A program made the translations under genes and the position numbers. A stretch of DNA of 64,000 bases. It comes from Schistosoma haematobium (taxonomy: Eukaryota > Platyhelminthes > Trematoda > Strigeidida > Schistosomatidae). Location of the stretch: NCBI RefSeq assembly GCF_000699445.3, contig NC_067198.1, forward strand, positions 19,610,536 through 19,674,535, read 5' to 3'. Of this stretch, positions 26,101 to 40,500 are shown piece by piece (position 1 is the stretch's first letter; each line of letters starts with the position of its first letter). The notes under the pieces are model-generated. The model did no database searches and had not been told where the DNA came from. It saw only the letters and a list, made by a program, of their open reading frames with translations.

Positions 26101-28109
26101 GGCTTATAGGAATAACGCGTATGAATAACCAATGAGTTTGTTTGTTATAATATGTACACAGTGTGCGGAGTTAATCAGGTTAGCATATTCAATAATATAA
26201 TAATAATATAATCAACTTTTTGGTAAGAAAACTATTGGTTAATCACAAATAAGAAGTCATCGATTAGTAGTCAGGGTGATCAAACTTTTCGTATTCGTAT
26301 GAACTTTCCAAATATTTTATCGGCAAGGATTTGTCTGTTCATAGTTTCCATTGTGAGGTCTATTAAGAAAAAACGAAATAATCACAACATTTAATCTGAA
26401 GCCAACACAGTGTTACTTAGTTTGTATTGTGATTTTCTCTTTTCAAACACATTCATTTTATTTGCTAAGTACACAATCAAATCGAAAGCGTACATACCTT
26501 ACAAGTTTTTTTGCCTATTAAGTACTGTCATTTCACTTTGATATATTAAATATATTTTATGATGTAGCGTACCTTGTTTTTTAACATTACTTTTAGGAAA
26601 TATTTTCAACTTACAAAAAATCAATGTGTAAAAGGTTATTCATTATTAGATAGATAGGAAGTAGGAAACAAATTGTAAATTAAATACCACATCTCTTACG
26701 TATTTGGATATTTTTCTATTGAACTGAAAATAAAATAGTGAGGAGCAATTATTATCAGTGTTAACTTTGAAAGTTGTAGGCTATTCAGAAACGTGTTTCC
26801 TACGAGTGTATTCATCATTGGAGAGGTAAACTGAAGAAAGCTTAGTTCTTTTTATATCCTGAGGGTTAACTCTTGCATTTAGCTGTTACATTTATTGTAT
26901 ACTTAATTCTCTCATTTAGTCTATGAAGTAGATATATACCTTAATTAGAATAGATAATTCATTATTGAAATAAAGGGAATCCATTTCACTTAGCTTCACA
27001 TGCTTAGTTCTAGTGCACGAAATCATAAGTACTATAAATGTTCTTACATCACATTTCTAAGCAACAATTAAGCTTATGGTTATTCAACCTAACGGTATAC
27101 AAACTACCATGTATGAAAAACAACTAAAACGTCTTAGTTGTTAGCATCAGGTAGCCTACTAGTCTTCAATGTTAATTTGGTTCCATTGGTCAAATTTTGT
27201 AATATGGCCACTAATACAAATGATTGTATCGCAGTTTTTTTTATCTGATCGTTGCGAACGACCAATTGGAAATTCCGGACCTAGATTTTGCATTTGTTAT
27301 CACTTCAATTAATTACGTAACTACCGAAATCATAACCACCAATATCCTTACACAAAATAAAGTCATGCGCACTTTTCATGTGATTTATTTGTGTATCTAC
27401 TTATTTGATATTTCCTGTTTATTTATGTACTACGTCAAATTCGCATCGACCAATGTTTTCATTCATGAAAAATAATCAATAACCACATAAAGAAATCTCG
27501 GACAATGCTAACACTGTAACTGAATCTTTATTTCAGTATCCTACTGCTTATTCTTTTCGATGTGCTGATGTTCATTCTTATAGTGCACCCACAATCTACC
27601 GTGGTTATTAATAATTCAATTAATTATATACGAGAAGAGTCCTATAGTGTAAGGATAACCGTTCTTTTTTAATTTTAAATAGAAGTCCATAATCCAGAAT
27701 TCTCGAAGATTCTTACATTCATTTAGTGTGTCAGCACTGGATATAGGAGCGTAATTTTCACCGAGGACTTCATTTTAATCATCTAAATGTGACGGCCTAT
27801 ATCTTCTATAAGGGTGGCACTGTAGCGCACCTCAAACTGCCGCACGGAAAAAGCAAATAAAGTTGAAGCTTGAAATCAGTGAATCTTATGCTCTTATATA
27901 CAGCAATAGTTCACTAAATGAATGGAAGAGCTAAATTTTGCACATATATTAAACACTGTGAAGCAAGCTCGCAACAAAATTATAGCAACTCTCCTACAAT
28001 CAATTCCGATTATGGTTTGTTTTGTTAAGCCCTTTTATTAATTTATTCAGCAGACAATGTTATTTGAAGAGTAACAATTTGTCTATTTCTTTGTACTATC
28101 ACGATCACA
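26101..28109. other. Intergenic, no feature seen
   Basis: AT-rich sequence without supported coding potential. A tgtgacggcctatatc phrase at about 27,789 resembles the start of the possible LTR at 28,110, which is all I can add. Confidence 0.45.
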
Positions 28110-28430
28110 TGTGACAGCCTACGCACATATCTCTAACATAAATATTAATCTCTTAAATAACACTCGGTGAGTCATTCTTTTTCCCATGTATATATGTACT
28201 CGAATCCTATTATTAGCCTTTGCATCGCCTAGCTGCACCTTGATTTGACCATAAATTTTCCTCTTTACTCGCTCGCATACACACATTCGCCTATCTGCTT
28301 CAAATTCGCTCGATATGTTTGTATCTATGTTATCTGTGCTATCCGCTAATAAACTGTAGTTGCCGCTCCTGATTTCAAATACCGTTAGGATATATATAAT
28401 AACGGTTATCGAGGCGATCGATTAACGAAG
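28110..28430. repeat. Possible solo LTR
   Basis: A less AT-rich block that begins tgtgacagcctacgcac and includes a ctaataaactgtagttgcc phrase, suggesting an LTR polyadenylation region. The 3' boundary and a target-site duplication are not clear, so the call rests on general appearance only. Confidence 0.25.
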
Positions 28431-28699
28431 CTAAGCCACTACAAATTCATGCTGACAAGTAAGCGGGTTATGAATCGATATCGTATTTCAGAAGTAGAGT
28501 AAAATAGTAATTTATCACATTGTTTATAAAATTTATTTTCTTTCAGAAATGGTCGACGGAATAAAACGCTCCAACTTTATGCTCAGCAATATATATTCAG
28601 CAGTTTTGCCAAATAATCTAAAGCTCAAAAACGTCCAAAGGTTACTGAATTAAGAGTTGATGTTGGCGTCTCATTGTAATTGACGTAATTAGTTTTGCA

Positions 28700-29235
28700 G
28701 AACATCATTGAAATCATGAATCGATCAAAGTTAGACAACCATTGAAAACCTGGAAGCACTGAACACCCGTTTTGTCTCAGCGTGAGACGCCTCAGCAGTG
28801 CCCACCCACGACCCCACAAGCGGGAATCAAACCCAGGATCTTCGGTCTCGTGTGTGAACGCTTGGCTCCTGACCTACTGACCTTTTATCCAACGGTGTAC
28901 AAGTCTAAATTCAGTCATTCCATGATAGTGTGCGACCATCTTCCATTGTCTTCGGTGAATAACTACCTCACACCCCACATGGTTTATCTCCACTGGTCAC
29001 CACTTCTAACTAGTAGTCCGGAGATTCCCTCTCGAAGCTAGTCACTAGTGAGTACATGATGGTTGTCGGTATACGTTTGTGGACAGTGTTGAATTTCAGT
29101 GAAGTCATGAACCAATGAAAGTAAGACTATCACAGAAAAACTGGAAGCTCTAGACTGCTGTTTCGTCCTAGTACGAGACTCCAGGATTTCAATGGTTGTC
29201 TAACTTAATTGGTTCATGATTCCGATGAAATTTAA
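28700..29235 (+). repeat. Family-B unit, partial second unit and inverted fragment
   Basis: A near-full B unit starts at about 28,706 (gaaatcatgaatcgatc). It continues with cctggaagcactgaacaccc, the tRNA-like part and the tail to about 29,098. A second unit then begins (gaagtcatgaaccaatg) and stops at about 29,183. From 29,184 to 29,232 the start of the unit recurs in reverse. In the first unit's reverse complement, stem I (GCACTG/CAGTGC) and stem II (GTCTC/GAGAC) of a hammerhead are intact, but A9 is C and the G of GAAA is A. The ORF at 28,772-29,041 is this repeat, not a gene. Confidence 0.8.
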
Positions 29236-30477
29236 CAATCTTCACAAACCTATATTGGAGATTTACAGAACGTGTTATTAAGAAATATCGAGAACTCAAA
29301 TACTCATTCTACCGACAGTTAAAATTATTAGCCTATCTATTCTCTGTCAAGAAAGATTTAGTAGACCATTGAATTATGAGTCTTTTTTGACTTTTCTATA
29401 ATTGCTAATACTTTGAACATGTCATAGGATTTTCTGTGTTCTATGTTTCCTTAGAATATCAACGACTTGCATTGATTAGCATATCATATAATGTGAAACA
29501 TTCCTATTAGTTTGAACGTTTTTGCTTTGTAGTAATATTGCGTTAACTCGACTTCGGCAAATAACTATCCTAAAACTAAGTCATCAGCCATTCTAATATC
29601 ACTGTAGTTTCTTCATTTTATAATATATTGGTTATTTGCGATATTGCGCAATCTAAAAATAACAGACGAGCTTTCTGCTTACATATCTATATGGAACATT
29701 CAGATTCAAATCGAGACCTCATTTTAAACCATTTCAGTTTTAGAAAGCGTTTATCAAGTATATATATTATTAGTATTTGCACACTGTATATAAATAAGTC
29801 CCTAGGTGAAATTCAGAATTACCGATAACTTTAGTATCTTCCCCGGTCAAGAACTTCAGTCGACAACCCCCTTTTTTATTATGAATCTATAATAGGATAG
29901 AAAGGCGTGAAAAATCAGCAGAAAGAAAACATTCGTAGTAGATTCTTCCTCGACGGACAGATTACGCTTTTTCCCCAGATTTAGATTATAAGGACACATA
30001 AATTAAGTTACTTTCTTTTAGACGTGATAAGTAGCGTGTCTCATTACCTGGAGAAGCATGGTTGGAAAATCTTTAGTTGTTATTTTTTCTTCTCATGAGT
30101 AGAAGATATATAAAACCGAAATTCATTGAGGTCTTAAATAGAGCAAGAGTGAAGATTGATGCAGAATAATATGAATTCATTTTATTTCGTTAGGCTTTTA
30201 TCAGCTGCTTACAACCTATAACATTTTTAAAAGCAACCTTATTACAAATATTGACATGCGAGGTTGACCAAAGGTGATTATGTGTATCATGATGTAGCGA
30301 AGATTTCAATAGAGTTAATAAGGTCATTAAAAATATTTTGTTCAGGACAGATAAAGTTTGGGAGGGAAAGTTCCAGAACATTGAATTAGTGATTAGAATT
30401 CATGAAGTTAACAAACATTAGATGATTATGTAATGAAACAACTGAAAACAGATTAATGGTAAAGATATGAATTGAAA

Positions 30478-31335
30478 TCAGTCAGCTATGATTTGACGAA
30501 AAATGACAATGATGTAATTAGATTTCAGAGAGTTGAAATAGTGAATGACATAATAAATAAAAAGGGGAGTAATGTGACTAGGGCAAAGATTTATTACTGC
30601 CTCTTTCTGGATACATAGATGTGGTTCCAGACGTTTGGTCGCCATCGCTTCGGCAAATTTTAAATGATTGGAGTTTGATTGTTTGTTAATCACTTTGAAA
30701 GACTAGTGTATCAACTTCATGTCCTGGGTCAAGGAGATGTTTTGAGATGATAATGATGAATATTTTTAATCCATTTAATCTTAAACTTTTCGGAATATGT
30801 TCTTTGAATCGGACGTAGGCTCTCCTTTCTGTTCTGCCAATGTAACTGCTTTGGCAGATACATGTAAATATGTATACACATTTGGTGGTAACATGAAAGG
30901 GATACCTATCAACCTTTGATTGTGTTAAAGAACATGTTGTTTTGGACAAGACAATCAGTTTACCTGCAGGATAAGTTGTTGTCAATGAAGGTTTTAGTCT
31001 CATATTGATTGACCCTGTGACATCATCACCTTTGGATTTAAGTTGAATAGAAATAGGTTTTCTACTTGTAGTTTCTTTGGGCTTTTTATCCTTACGTTTT
31101 CCATATTTCTCAATAAATTTCAGTGGGTATCCGTTATTTTTTAAACATCTTTTAACATTCATTACCTCCTCTTCTAGTGTATCGGCAGTACATGTTCTTT
31201 CTATTCTGTGAAAGAGTGTTTTAACAAGCGCCTTTTTGCAACCGATTGGAAGAACGTTATTGAAATTCAGATAAATCCCGTTCCATGTGTCTTTCTTATA
31301 AACTGAACGTTGAACTGTGACATCCTTCGTTTTAT
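30478..31335 (-). pseudogene. Penelope-like element: RT end and GIY-YIG endonuclease, frameshifted
   Basis: The minus strand from 31,335 to 30,686 encodes the C-terminal part of a Penelope reverse transcriptase (VQRSVYKKDTWNG, KALVKTLFHRIER, then LKNNGYP). A GIY-YIG endonuclease follows: VYIFTCICQSSYIGRTERR, then RFKEH and RHLL-type SKHLLDPGH. The frame closes after VFQSD. The next frame (30,693-30,478) continues with KQSNSNHLKFAEAMA and RLEPHLCIQKEAVINL, the usual end of these proteins, so one frameshift near 30,690 breaks it. A stop just above 31,335 and the missing 5' RT domains show it is truncated. Penelope elements copy themselves by endonuclease-primed reverse transcription. Confidence 0.85.
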
Positions 31336-31649
31336 TGTAATATTAAGGTTAACTGTTGTCAATAACTTCGTCATCAGGCTCTACAGTTATAAGTCCATAA
31401 TTATTGTGTTACAGAGGTCAAAATAAGGCATAATATTGAATAAAACAACGTTGGATGTGTAAAAATGATGATAGACTTTTGCATTTGTTACGGTTTAAAT
31501 GCTTTAAAAATATACTGTGGAATAGCTTTAAAATGTGGGAAAATAACAAAATTACAGGGGATTAGGAGTTTTAGCACCGGTAGTAAACTTTTTGGTGCTA
31601 AATATCAATAATTTAGACTGTAAATCATAGTACTATAATCCAGACAGAC

Positions 31650-31800
31650 ACTATTCTAATCCTCTCTCTTCTAAAACCTAGCTCCTAACCTTAAAACTCT
31701 CAGACCGTAACCCCTAAACCGTAGATCCTAGCCTCAAAGCTTCTTAGCCCTAGCTACTAACACTGAAATACTGACCTTAACAGTTCACTCAACACCAGAA
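31650..31800. repeat. Degenerate telomere-like tract
   Basis: A C-rich run of loosely repeated phrases such as ctcctaacctt, gtaacccctaaaccgtag and gccctagctactaac resembles a decayed (CCCTAA)n array. CCCTAA/TTAGGG is the usual animal telomere repeat. No exact tandem unit remains. Confidence 0.35.
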
Positions 31801-34347
31801 TTACTACCCAATCCTTTCAAAATACGTAATATGATGAAAATCGTGAGTTCCAGCAGCAAGCTAACCACAACAGCGTTTTAAATATGCACATCATCTAGCC
31901 TAATTTTGATTGGTCGCCCAATGCCGTCGGTATTGTATGTTTTACTATATTCATTAATAATTTTGCTATTAAAAGAATTGCGATATTCAGTGTACATTCA
32001 AACATTCAGGAGCATTCCCTGTCAATTCTATGTTATAAAGTAAGTCTATACACATTTGTTTGTACTTAGTATTACTGTCCAAGAATGATCAGGAAGCCAG
32101 ATCGCATTTGGTGAATTACCTAACATCTCTTACTCATTACATTATCAAAACAGTTATTAGCCATTTACGGAAAAACTGATAAACCTTTTGTAATACTTCT
32201 AACTTTTCTGCTGATAAATTTTCAAAACGTAGCGGATTTATATATTGAGTGTCTCGCTTAAACAATCAAAAAGAGTTAATAACAAAGCATATCTATGCCT
32301 TTTCATTCAGCTACTAGTCAAGTGACCTCTGCTAAAATTAACAAGTGAATCGATATTGGCGTTTCTCATTACACCAGTATCTAGTATTTGAGTAAATAGA
32401 CAATTCAGATTATCAGGAAGTTTTAATAAACTGTCCAATCAATTGATAAAAGCCTATGAAGGACTTTTAAGTTATTTGATTTGTTTTCACAATTCCACTC
32501 ATAATTAGAAATCTAACCAGTCCGTCTCACTAGCTAGCCAAGATTTTCAGTAGGCGTAAATTCATAACGTTCTTGTTATGATATGATATGTTTATCACTT
32601 CTTCTAGAAATTGATATCATATAGATACAAAAAGAAATATTTTGCTTGTTTGAACATGATCTAAAGGTTTTTAAAATGAGAGGAGAAACAAATATGTAGA
32701 AATGTCTAAAACAAATATGTAAAACGATTCACTACTAACTTGTTCACAAATTTGTTGTAAAATTCTGATAGATTATGAAGTCCCCTTAGGAATTCAATGG
32801 TAGAAATCATTTGTTCGAATCAGATTTACACTTGTTTGGTGTCATATTGAGTTACCTGTGTAATCACTTTTGAGTAATTTGATTATGTTCATTTCTCCAT
32901 CTAAAGTATTGAGACGGACCAGCAAGAATTTACTCAACAATATAATATTTAGATTTCAGAGCTGAAGAATGGGTTTCCACAGTTTTAAACGTTTAAAAGC
33001 ATTTTAAACATAGTTTAATTTACTGGTTATTTTAAGTTTCTTTTGACATTAGGGAAACTATTGGTTATTTACAAATGAAACTAATAGACTTTTAGGCTAA
33101 CAACACCTTGACTAAACACTTCAACTATGCAATATTAATTGAATTCTATTCATCATTTTGAGAAATCAACTTTCGTAGTCTGAAAAATGTTTATATCCAT
33201 AATATTTACTTTCTACGGTCAATTTGCATTTCTAAACAAGTGTCAGAATTCAGATCCTACTTCGTAAATGCAAATCTTACACGTTTACTGATGGAAAATA
33301 TTTTTTCTCTGATTACAACGCATTTATGGGAAATTGCACTGTTGTAGTCATTCCGTTGATAAAAATTGATGTAGTCGGTTATGAAGGCTGTGTGTATGTT
33401 AATCCAATTAATAATTCATACTTATTAGTATTTTAATATTTAAAAAATACAGACCAAGTATTTGCTTTCATATGGTTCTTTTCTAAGAGCATTGATCAAC
33501 TTCTGTGTTAGCAAGTATGCAACGGGCATTATATTTAATTAAACGTTCATCTCTTTATCTAGTAAGTGAACGAAATATTTCCCTACATGTATTTAATTCT
33601 ATCTAGTCATTTCTATCATTCTAAATTTCCAATTAAACCTGAAGTAATACAAAGTACATTGTGTAGTGACAAACATATTTCTTCGTTACTTTCTATCAAA
33701 AGACTTTTTTTTATAAAACGAAAATATGCATTCGATACAAGAAAATCAATCACTCTTTTTTTTAAGGAAGAACAATACAGAAATTTGGCAATTAACATTT
33801 ATGTAATGTATATTCCATAATTTCAAAAACAAAAATAGATAGATAGAATAGAAACAAATAATACCTCAAAATGATACCTAAGTCATCGATACTAAAATAA
33901 TGATAAAAATTCAACATAATAACTTTTCACATTTACCAGACATATCCCCCCCCGCGAAAACTAAACTATTCGCCGGAAAAAAAACCAACTTTATAAATCA
34001 AAATACAAACAGTCTGACCTTTGCCGGTAGAAATATATTTTTTCTGAATCAAATAATTCAACCAATCATAAGTAAGATATGTTCAACGCATACTTTTTAA
34101 ATTTTAACCAATCAAATATTAAATGTTGGCTTTAGTTATTATTGAATATAATGAAGAGAACACGTGTTAAGCCTTGTGTTGTTAGTATATAGGCAAATTA
34201 ATTTTTAATATATAACTTATATGAAATGAATCGAATAATAGTAAACTAGATATACAAAAATTTCATTATATTATTCATCGAAAATGCATTGAACAAAAAA
34301 AAAGAAAAAAGAACAATATTGTGGATGTATTTCTTATTATATTTATA
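31801..34347. other. Intergenic and 5' flank of the MMP gene
   Basis: Extremely AT-rich. No repeat or gene is recognised; small ORFs at 33,566-33,820 and 33,900-34,100 look random. The MMP promoter must lie in or near this stretch, but no site can be assigned with confidence. Confidence 0.5.
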
Positions 34348-34509
34348 ATGCTCAGGTTTATTGAAAAACAATTCAGGATATATTTTTGTATTTTACATTT
34401 ATATATTGGTACTATATGGATATTTATTAGTATCTGGTTATTTACTAATAATCTAGTTTATTCTATACCTTATCAATTTGGTGAATTTCTACAAATCAAT
34501 GAAGCAGCG
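34348..34509 (+). CDS. MMP exon 1 (residues 1-54)
   Basis: First in-frame ATG is 34,348. The exon encodes a basic start, a long hydrophobic stretch ([20 protein letters not shown]) and [10 protein letters not shown]. Donor gtaagt at 34,510. Joining in phase 0 to exon 2 gives [13 protein letters not shown], the normal propeptide opening, which supports this exon despite the 13.2-kb intron. Confidence 0.75.
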
Positions 34510-37500
34510 GTAAGTTATGTTTAAATAATCATATAATTTATAACATGATCCCGTTGTTTTTTTCCTGTAAGATTTAACTAGGTCTTAATTTATATTATCC
34601 TTATATCTGTTGATGTTGGTATACTTTTTATATAGACTTATATTTACAGGATACTTTAAGTATAGTATGGAGTTATACTGATAAAAGATGAAAAAAAATT
34701 TGTTAATTCCTTATAATATGCAAGTTATTTCCATACGTTTTATATGTCTAATTTAATTTACTTGAGTTTGATTTAGTTTAGCTAGATGAAATATGTTTTA
34801 CAAACATTTCTATATAGATTCATCAGTTATTAACTATTTATGTAGAAAAAGCGATCAATATATTATTTAAAGAAACTTGTTTGAATGAAAGATTGCGTAG
34901 AGAAATTCGTTTCAGATGACTATTTTTCCTCCATGTAATAAATGGTAACAATGTTAATTTATACAATTGACTTTGAATTTTCATTAGAAATTTAATTGAA
35001 TTTGTTTACTTAGTTATTATGATTTCTACTGATTGTATGACTCATAACAATTTTATCCACCCTAAAATATTAAAAAGTGTCTAATAACTGAAGGGTATAA
35101 ATAAATAGCATGTTGCTAACATACTGAAAAGTCGTAGCATGAAAATATCCGGAGTGTAGTTCAAATAAATTTCACTGATTTTACAAATGTAAAAAATATC
35201 TTAAGCCTATATTACTAGTCATGCTGTAAAGGTACCTCATATTAAATTGTTATGTTGTAAAAACAAATACTGACTGAGTATAATCCAGGACTTTTGTCAT
35301 ACAATATGTTTTACTTAGTGAAATTAATCGATTTTTCATCTTTGAATAAAATTATTTCAATATAACGCATTATTAGTAAGGGTTTAGGTTATTGTTGGTA
35401 TCCACGTCAATACAGCTGACGAGTTTTAAATAAAATGAAAAGCCCATACTAGATCCCATTGGTAGCCACGATCTATCTATCCTACATGTCTATGAGTGTG
35501 ATTTACGTTTAATCATAGTTAAACACATGCAAGCATATATATTGAAATAAGATTTCCAAGCATTTGACTTCAAATTGGAATAAATAACTATCATAAAGAA
35601 CACTGACATTCACTTCTCTGTTAATTCACATGGGAGGAAAACTTGGATAACAATAGAACTCAATACTCTGTGGTTGATATTTTTTGACCGATGTAAAATC
35701 CTTGTTAAACAACTATTGTATGATATGAATAGTGAATGAATTGAAAAAAATATTTTTCATCCTTATTTAACGTGATGTTCACCGTTGTACATTAAGTAAT
35801 ATTGTCTGTCTATCTTTCTATTTCACGTTATATGTACATAAGCTGTATTAAACTACTATTAAGTAGTTTGGATTTGTTAACGGTATTTATATGCACTGTA
35901 AAATTTTAATTAATTCCCAGTAAGTTAATTAAAACATGATAGTATTCTTTTCATTTTATTTTGTGAATATTAATTAAATTTTCAATTGTTTTTTAACTCT
36001 TAAGCATTGGACTTCTTAAAACTGGATAAGTAATCAAAGTCAAGGAAATACATGTCTCTTATTGACCATGATATCTTCAGACCATTAAGTTGAATTCTAA
36101 CGATCTACGTTTCCATCTAGAATCAATTCGTGTTATGCTACTACGACTAATCCTTACTTTTGATGCTCACTTTCCCACTCCTCAAAATATTTGAACTTCA
36201 TTATTCATGACTCCTTATTCAAACGTTAATTAGATGCTTTATCCTAATATCCAGTTACATTTATAAACATAAAATTAGTCAGGTCAATTTATAACTCACC
36301 GATCATATCAATGTGAAATACACAACTAATAAAGATTTCATATATAGATAATCACATTTATATTTCACTAAATAAAGCAGTCTATTGCAGAATATCATTA
36401 TAAAAAAATCACTTCAAGTTGTTTTACGATGAGGGATTTAAAGAAAATTATAAAATGAGATCAAATCCACAAGTTATTGATTTATACTTTCCTTATGGAA
36501 CCAAACCGTTTGACTGGATTGACGATTTTGAAGGAAATGTCTGCTAGGGTTTTGTGATCAAAGTTAAGATGTTCCGGCATAAAACTACTGATTGTTTTAC
36601 AAATACTCGTACAAAGCCATGCAGGATAATGTTCGTAGATGCTTTTGTTACAGACTCTAATATTCTAATCAATTGAGAACCTAATTTTAAAAAATACTTA
36701 ATTAAAGTTTAAAAAATATGAAAGAGTGACATGCATAGCTAATTATGAATAAACTAAGTGTATTCAGTGCCTCACTGAATAAGGATTATTACAAATAGAA
36801 CAATACTTCAGCGGCCTTGTATCTGATTCCAGTTAGATCGTATGCTGATTGTCATCGTAATATACATCCCGGCTGCTCTCGTCTATAATCATCGACTTAA
36901 CTCGCGTTAGTGAATAACGGAAATAAATAAGTCAAATACGAGAATAAATTTCGAACACGTATATTTCACACAATCGTTGATCTCGACATACAATTAGGGA
37001 AACAAAGTAAAGGTAGTGAAGAGGAGAGAGCAAAACAAAACAAAATGACGCACAATGGAGACGGCGTGTGGCCGACTCTTTTATTCAAGCGTAACTCGAT
37101 ATCTATAGTTTAACAAAAATAAGTTGCAGACAGATGATGAATTGAGTAAGTAATTAGCACACATACGATCATATAAAAAAGCAATCGGAATTAATAACCG
37201 AATAAGTGATAGGGTAAAAATGTGACTTGAGAAGAATGAGTAGATCGGTCTGTACAGAGGCTAGAATAACCTATGTGGGCTTAACATAATACCAACCCCT
37301 ACAAGACTATCACATGTGTTAAATCGTCTAGTAATACCATATTCTAATTTCTTTAATGTTATCTGACTAATTTTAGATTGAATTTTTGTTCCTAAATAAA
37401 TTTAGTACAGAACTCAACTGATGTTAGCTTCCACTTTACACCTATTTCATGAAATACAGTGTTTGTTTACACTTAGAAACATTGGAATATTTAATAAAGA

Positions 37501-40500
37501 CCAAGTTGGATTGGATGCACAGTTATTATGAGTCATTATTTTTACCATTATCATAGATTTGTTTCAATATACTGTTTTTTTAATATTTGCATGTGTTGTT
37601 ATGGTAACATGATAACTCCCTTCGTCATGCGTTTTTTTTCTCTCCCTCTAAGTTAATCTATTCACTAAGATATTTTATTATTTGAGTAATATAAAGAACA
37701 GTCGGGTTGGTTGATACAAATACCCTTATTATTTGATAATTCAAATTTATTTTTCTTTTACGGGAAAAAAGTAATCAATTTTTAATCAATAGATGGAATT
37801 AACTAGTTCATTGAAGAATTGCATAGATTATAGTCTTCAAAAAGAGAGTTGAAATTTTGTAACCGACATAAATTATTCCATGTAGAACTTCAGTTAATTA
37901 ATTAATCTATTGTATTTATTATTAGTTGTTTATTGAATGCTTTAACATTCAACCATAAATGACATTATTATTATCGTTAAATATTTATAAGTGGGTTGTA
38001 GGAACCTCTGGTTATGAATTTAATGATAGTGAATATGAATCAATTTGTCCTGTTTACAATTTCAATGTAAATTCTATGCAATTTATGAATTCAATTGATT
38101 TGATTCTAGTGTCCTAAAGTAAATGATACAATCAATGAATTACGTAACATCATACTGATCTCTTCCAATGTATGATATATATGCTGTATTGATTAAATTT
38201 ACTCAATAAAATAAATAGAATGTGATGAGTTTGCTGAATACCATGACAAAAATTTTTATCGCATTGTTCAATTTGTATCATGGAATTGCTAGAATCCGCA
38301 TTGTTTACAAGTAATTTCTTTCTTTTATTTTACTTAATGTTACATGCAGTTAAGTATCTAAGCTGTTAGTAAATTACACTGTTCATTTTAACAATTTAAG
38401 ACAAAACTGGGATTTTATTTAGTGTGTTTAAAAGCGTAACGGTAGATTTCAGTGATATAATACAAAACAATTAAATTGTTCCTCATTACTTTTTATTTGG
38501 TTGCAACGACACAGGTGATGAGTACAGGTAGTACCGAAATTCTAAAATGGTTGACAGGTGTAATTTACCATAATAAATAATTTAAATTGATGTGGTGGAA
38601 CGTATTCAACTTTGTGCTCAGGAAAATTGCCTTTTTTATATTATCCTTTGTGTCTGCAATTTTTATAACTTCATAATTTGATTTTGAGTTGTCTTTGGTT
38701 TGATGTCACTTATAATCAAACATGTAGACTTGAAACTAATTCAAGAATGGAAAGAAACAGTTATCCACTGATCAGTAGCTTCTTTTATTTCCCTAGTTCT
38801 TATTGTCTGCTCCATTAACTACATGTTATAATACTACTTGTAAGTAGTAAAATAATAATTTCCACAATAGGTCTCACTACTAAATCTACAAATTTATTTC
38901 TAATTTTTTTCTACCTCCACTAATTTCCCCTATTTTTCTCTGCATTGTTTAGTCTTTGTTCTACAAAAACGTTAATATTTCTTTAAAAGTCCTGAACCAT
39001 TATTTCAGTTGATTTTATGCATCAGAATTCGTGTTATTTGCGATATATTACTTATTGAAAATAAGTACAACAGATTCTATTGGTTAAATCAAGATACTCT
39101 AATATGATCTTTGTTAGTTTGTAACCAAATTAATTATGTTATAATCAGCATAATATCTAACACTAATCAGTAGAAACTAAAGTTAGTACTTCCTGTCAAT
39201 ATTGTAAGAAGGGAAATTCGTGTGATAACCAAAACTGTACATTCAGTTGTAGTGATAAATTTTCATGTAAAATCAAATCAAAGAATGCAAGTAGTATGGA
39301 TAAAAAAATGAATGTCTGAATATAAGTCATAAATCCATCAAAAATGTTATCGAAAACGTCCGCACCTTTGGACATGACTCAACTCAATAGCTGATGGCCT
39401 TATGATTCCACCGGATTTAATCCATCCATGACATATAGTCAGTAATGTTCAAGAATGTCCTTATGTAGGACTAGTCTGCAGTACACATTTATAACTCCCT
39501 CAGTGATTAAATTCAGAACCTTCGGTCTTGCATACAAATGCACAACCTCTAGACCACTGGTCCAGTGCTCTGCGGTTTATAAGTCTAGCTTCAGTCGCTT
39601 TACTAGAGTGTGCAAATATCTTCCGTTGTGTTCATTGAATACATTCCTCATACCGGGCAGGGTTGATCTCTACTAGAACTATGGGAATTTTCTCTCGAGT
39701 TTGGTCACCAGTGAGTACTCAATGTTTATCGTGTAGGGGACTTGTAGAGATTATTGAATATTGAATGAATCTCTACAACCTCTTTATAGTTATTTTTCTG
39801 AAACAAAATATACCTTTAGTTTGTTATAATGTGATCTTAAAGGTAATGAACGATTTCATAACGGAATCTTTATACACTCGATTTTTGGTCGAAATTCCCA
39901 ACATAGATATGCAAAACAAAATAAAAATTCTTGGTTTATTTGTCATTTGATATATATATGTATCCTCACCATTTCCTTCTCAGTAAAATAACCATAAATT
40001 ACGTAGTTAACAAATCCGCCAAATCTATAGATAGAATACTTTTAATTTTTATGATTATACTTTTTTAAGGATGTAGGTGGTTGACCATATTTGGTTATTT
40101 GCATTTATCATGCTGACTCACATCTTAAAAAGCAAATATATTTTATGACACATAAGTGAATACAGTTGGTTAACATAAAAATTATCAATAATTATAAAAG
40201 AGTAATTTGAAGGTAATTTTTGTTAAGAACTAATACTAGTTAGAGAATCACTAAACATCTGTCCTGCACTGGTTTTGGAACTGTTTAACTGTTCCCGTTC
40301 AAGAATGTCAGGAACCAGTAGTTCGTAGCTCATCAACGAAGTCAGATGAGGATTTTAATGCATCATATATAAGTTACCGACATTACAGAACACACAGTTG
40401 AATATAAATTCACTATCTTTTATCAGATTCTTATATATGAACCCGTTTATTTGATTATAAATTATCATGAGAATATAATTTTAATTCGACATTGGTTTTC

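Noticed and set aside
28772..29041. 89-aa plus-strand ORF
   Set aside because: It lies entirely inside a family-B repeat unit; the same region in other copies is not open.
34321..34347. Earlier start of MMP exon 1 at GTG
   Set aside because: A nuclear gene should start at ATG; the first in-frame ATG is 34,348.
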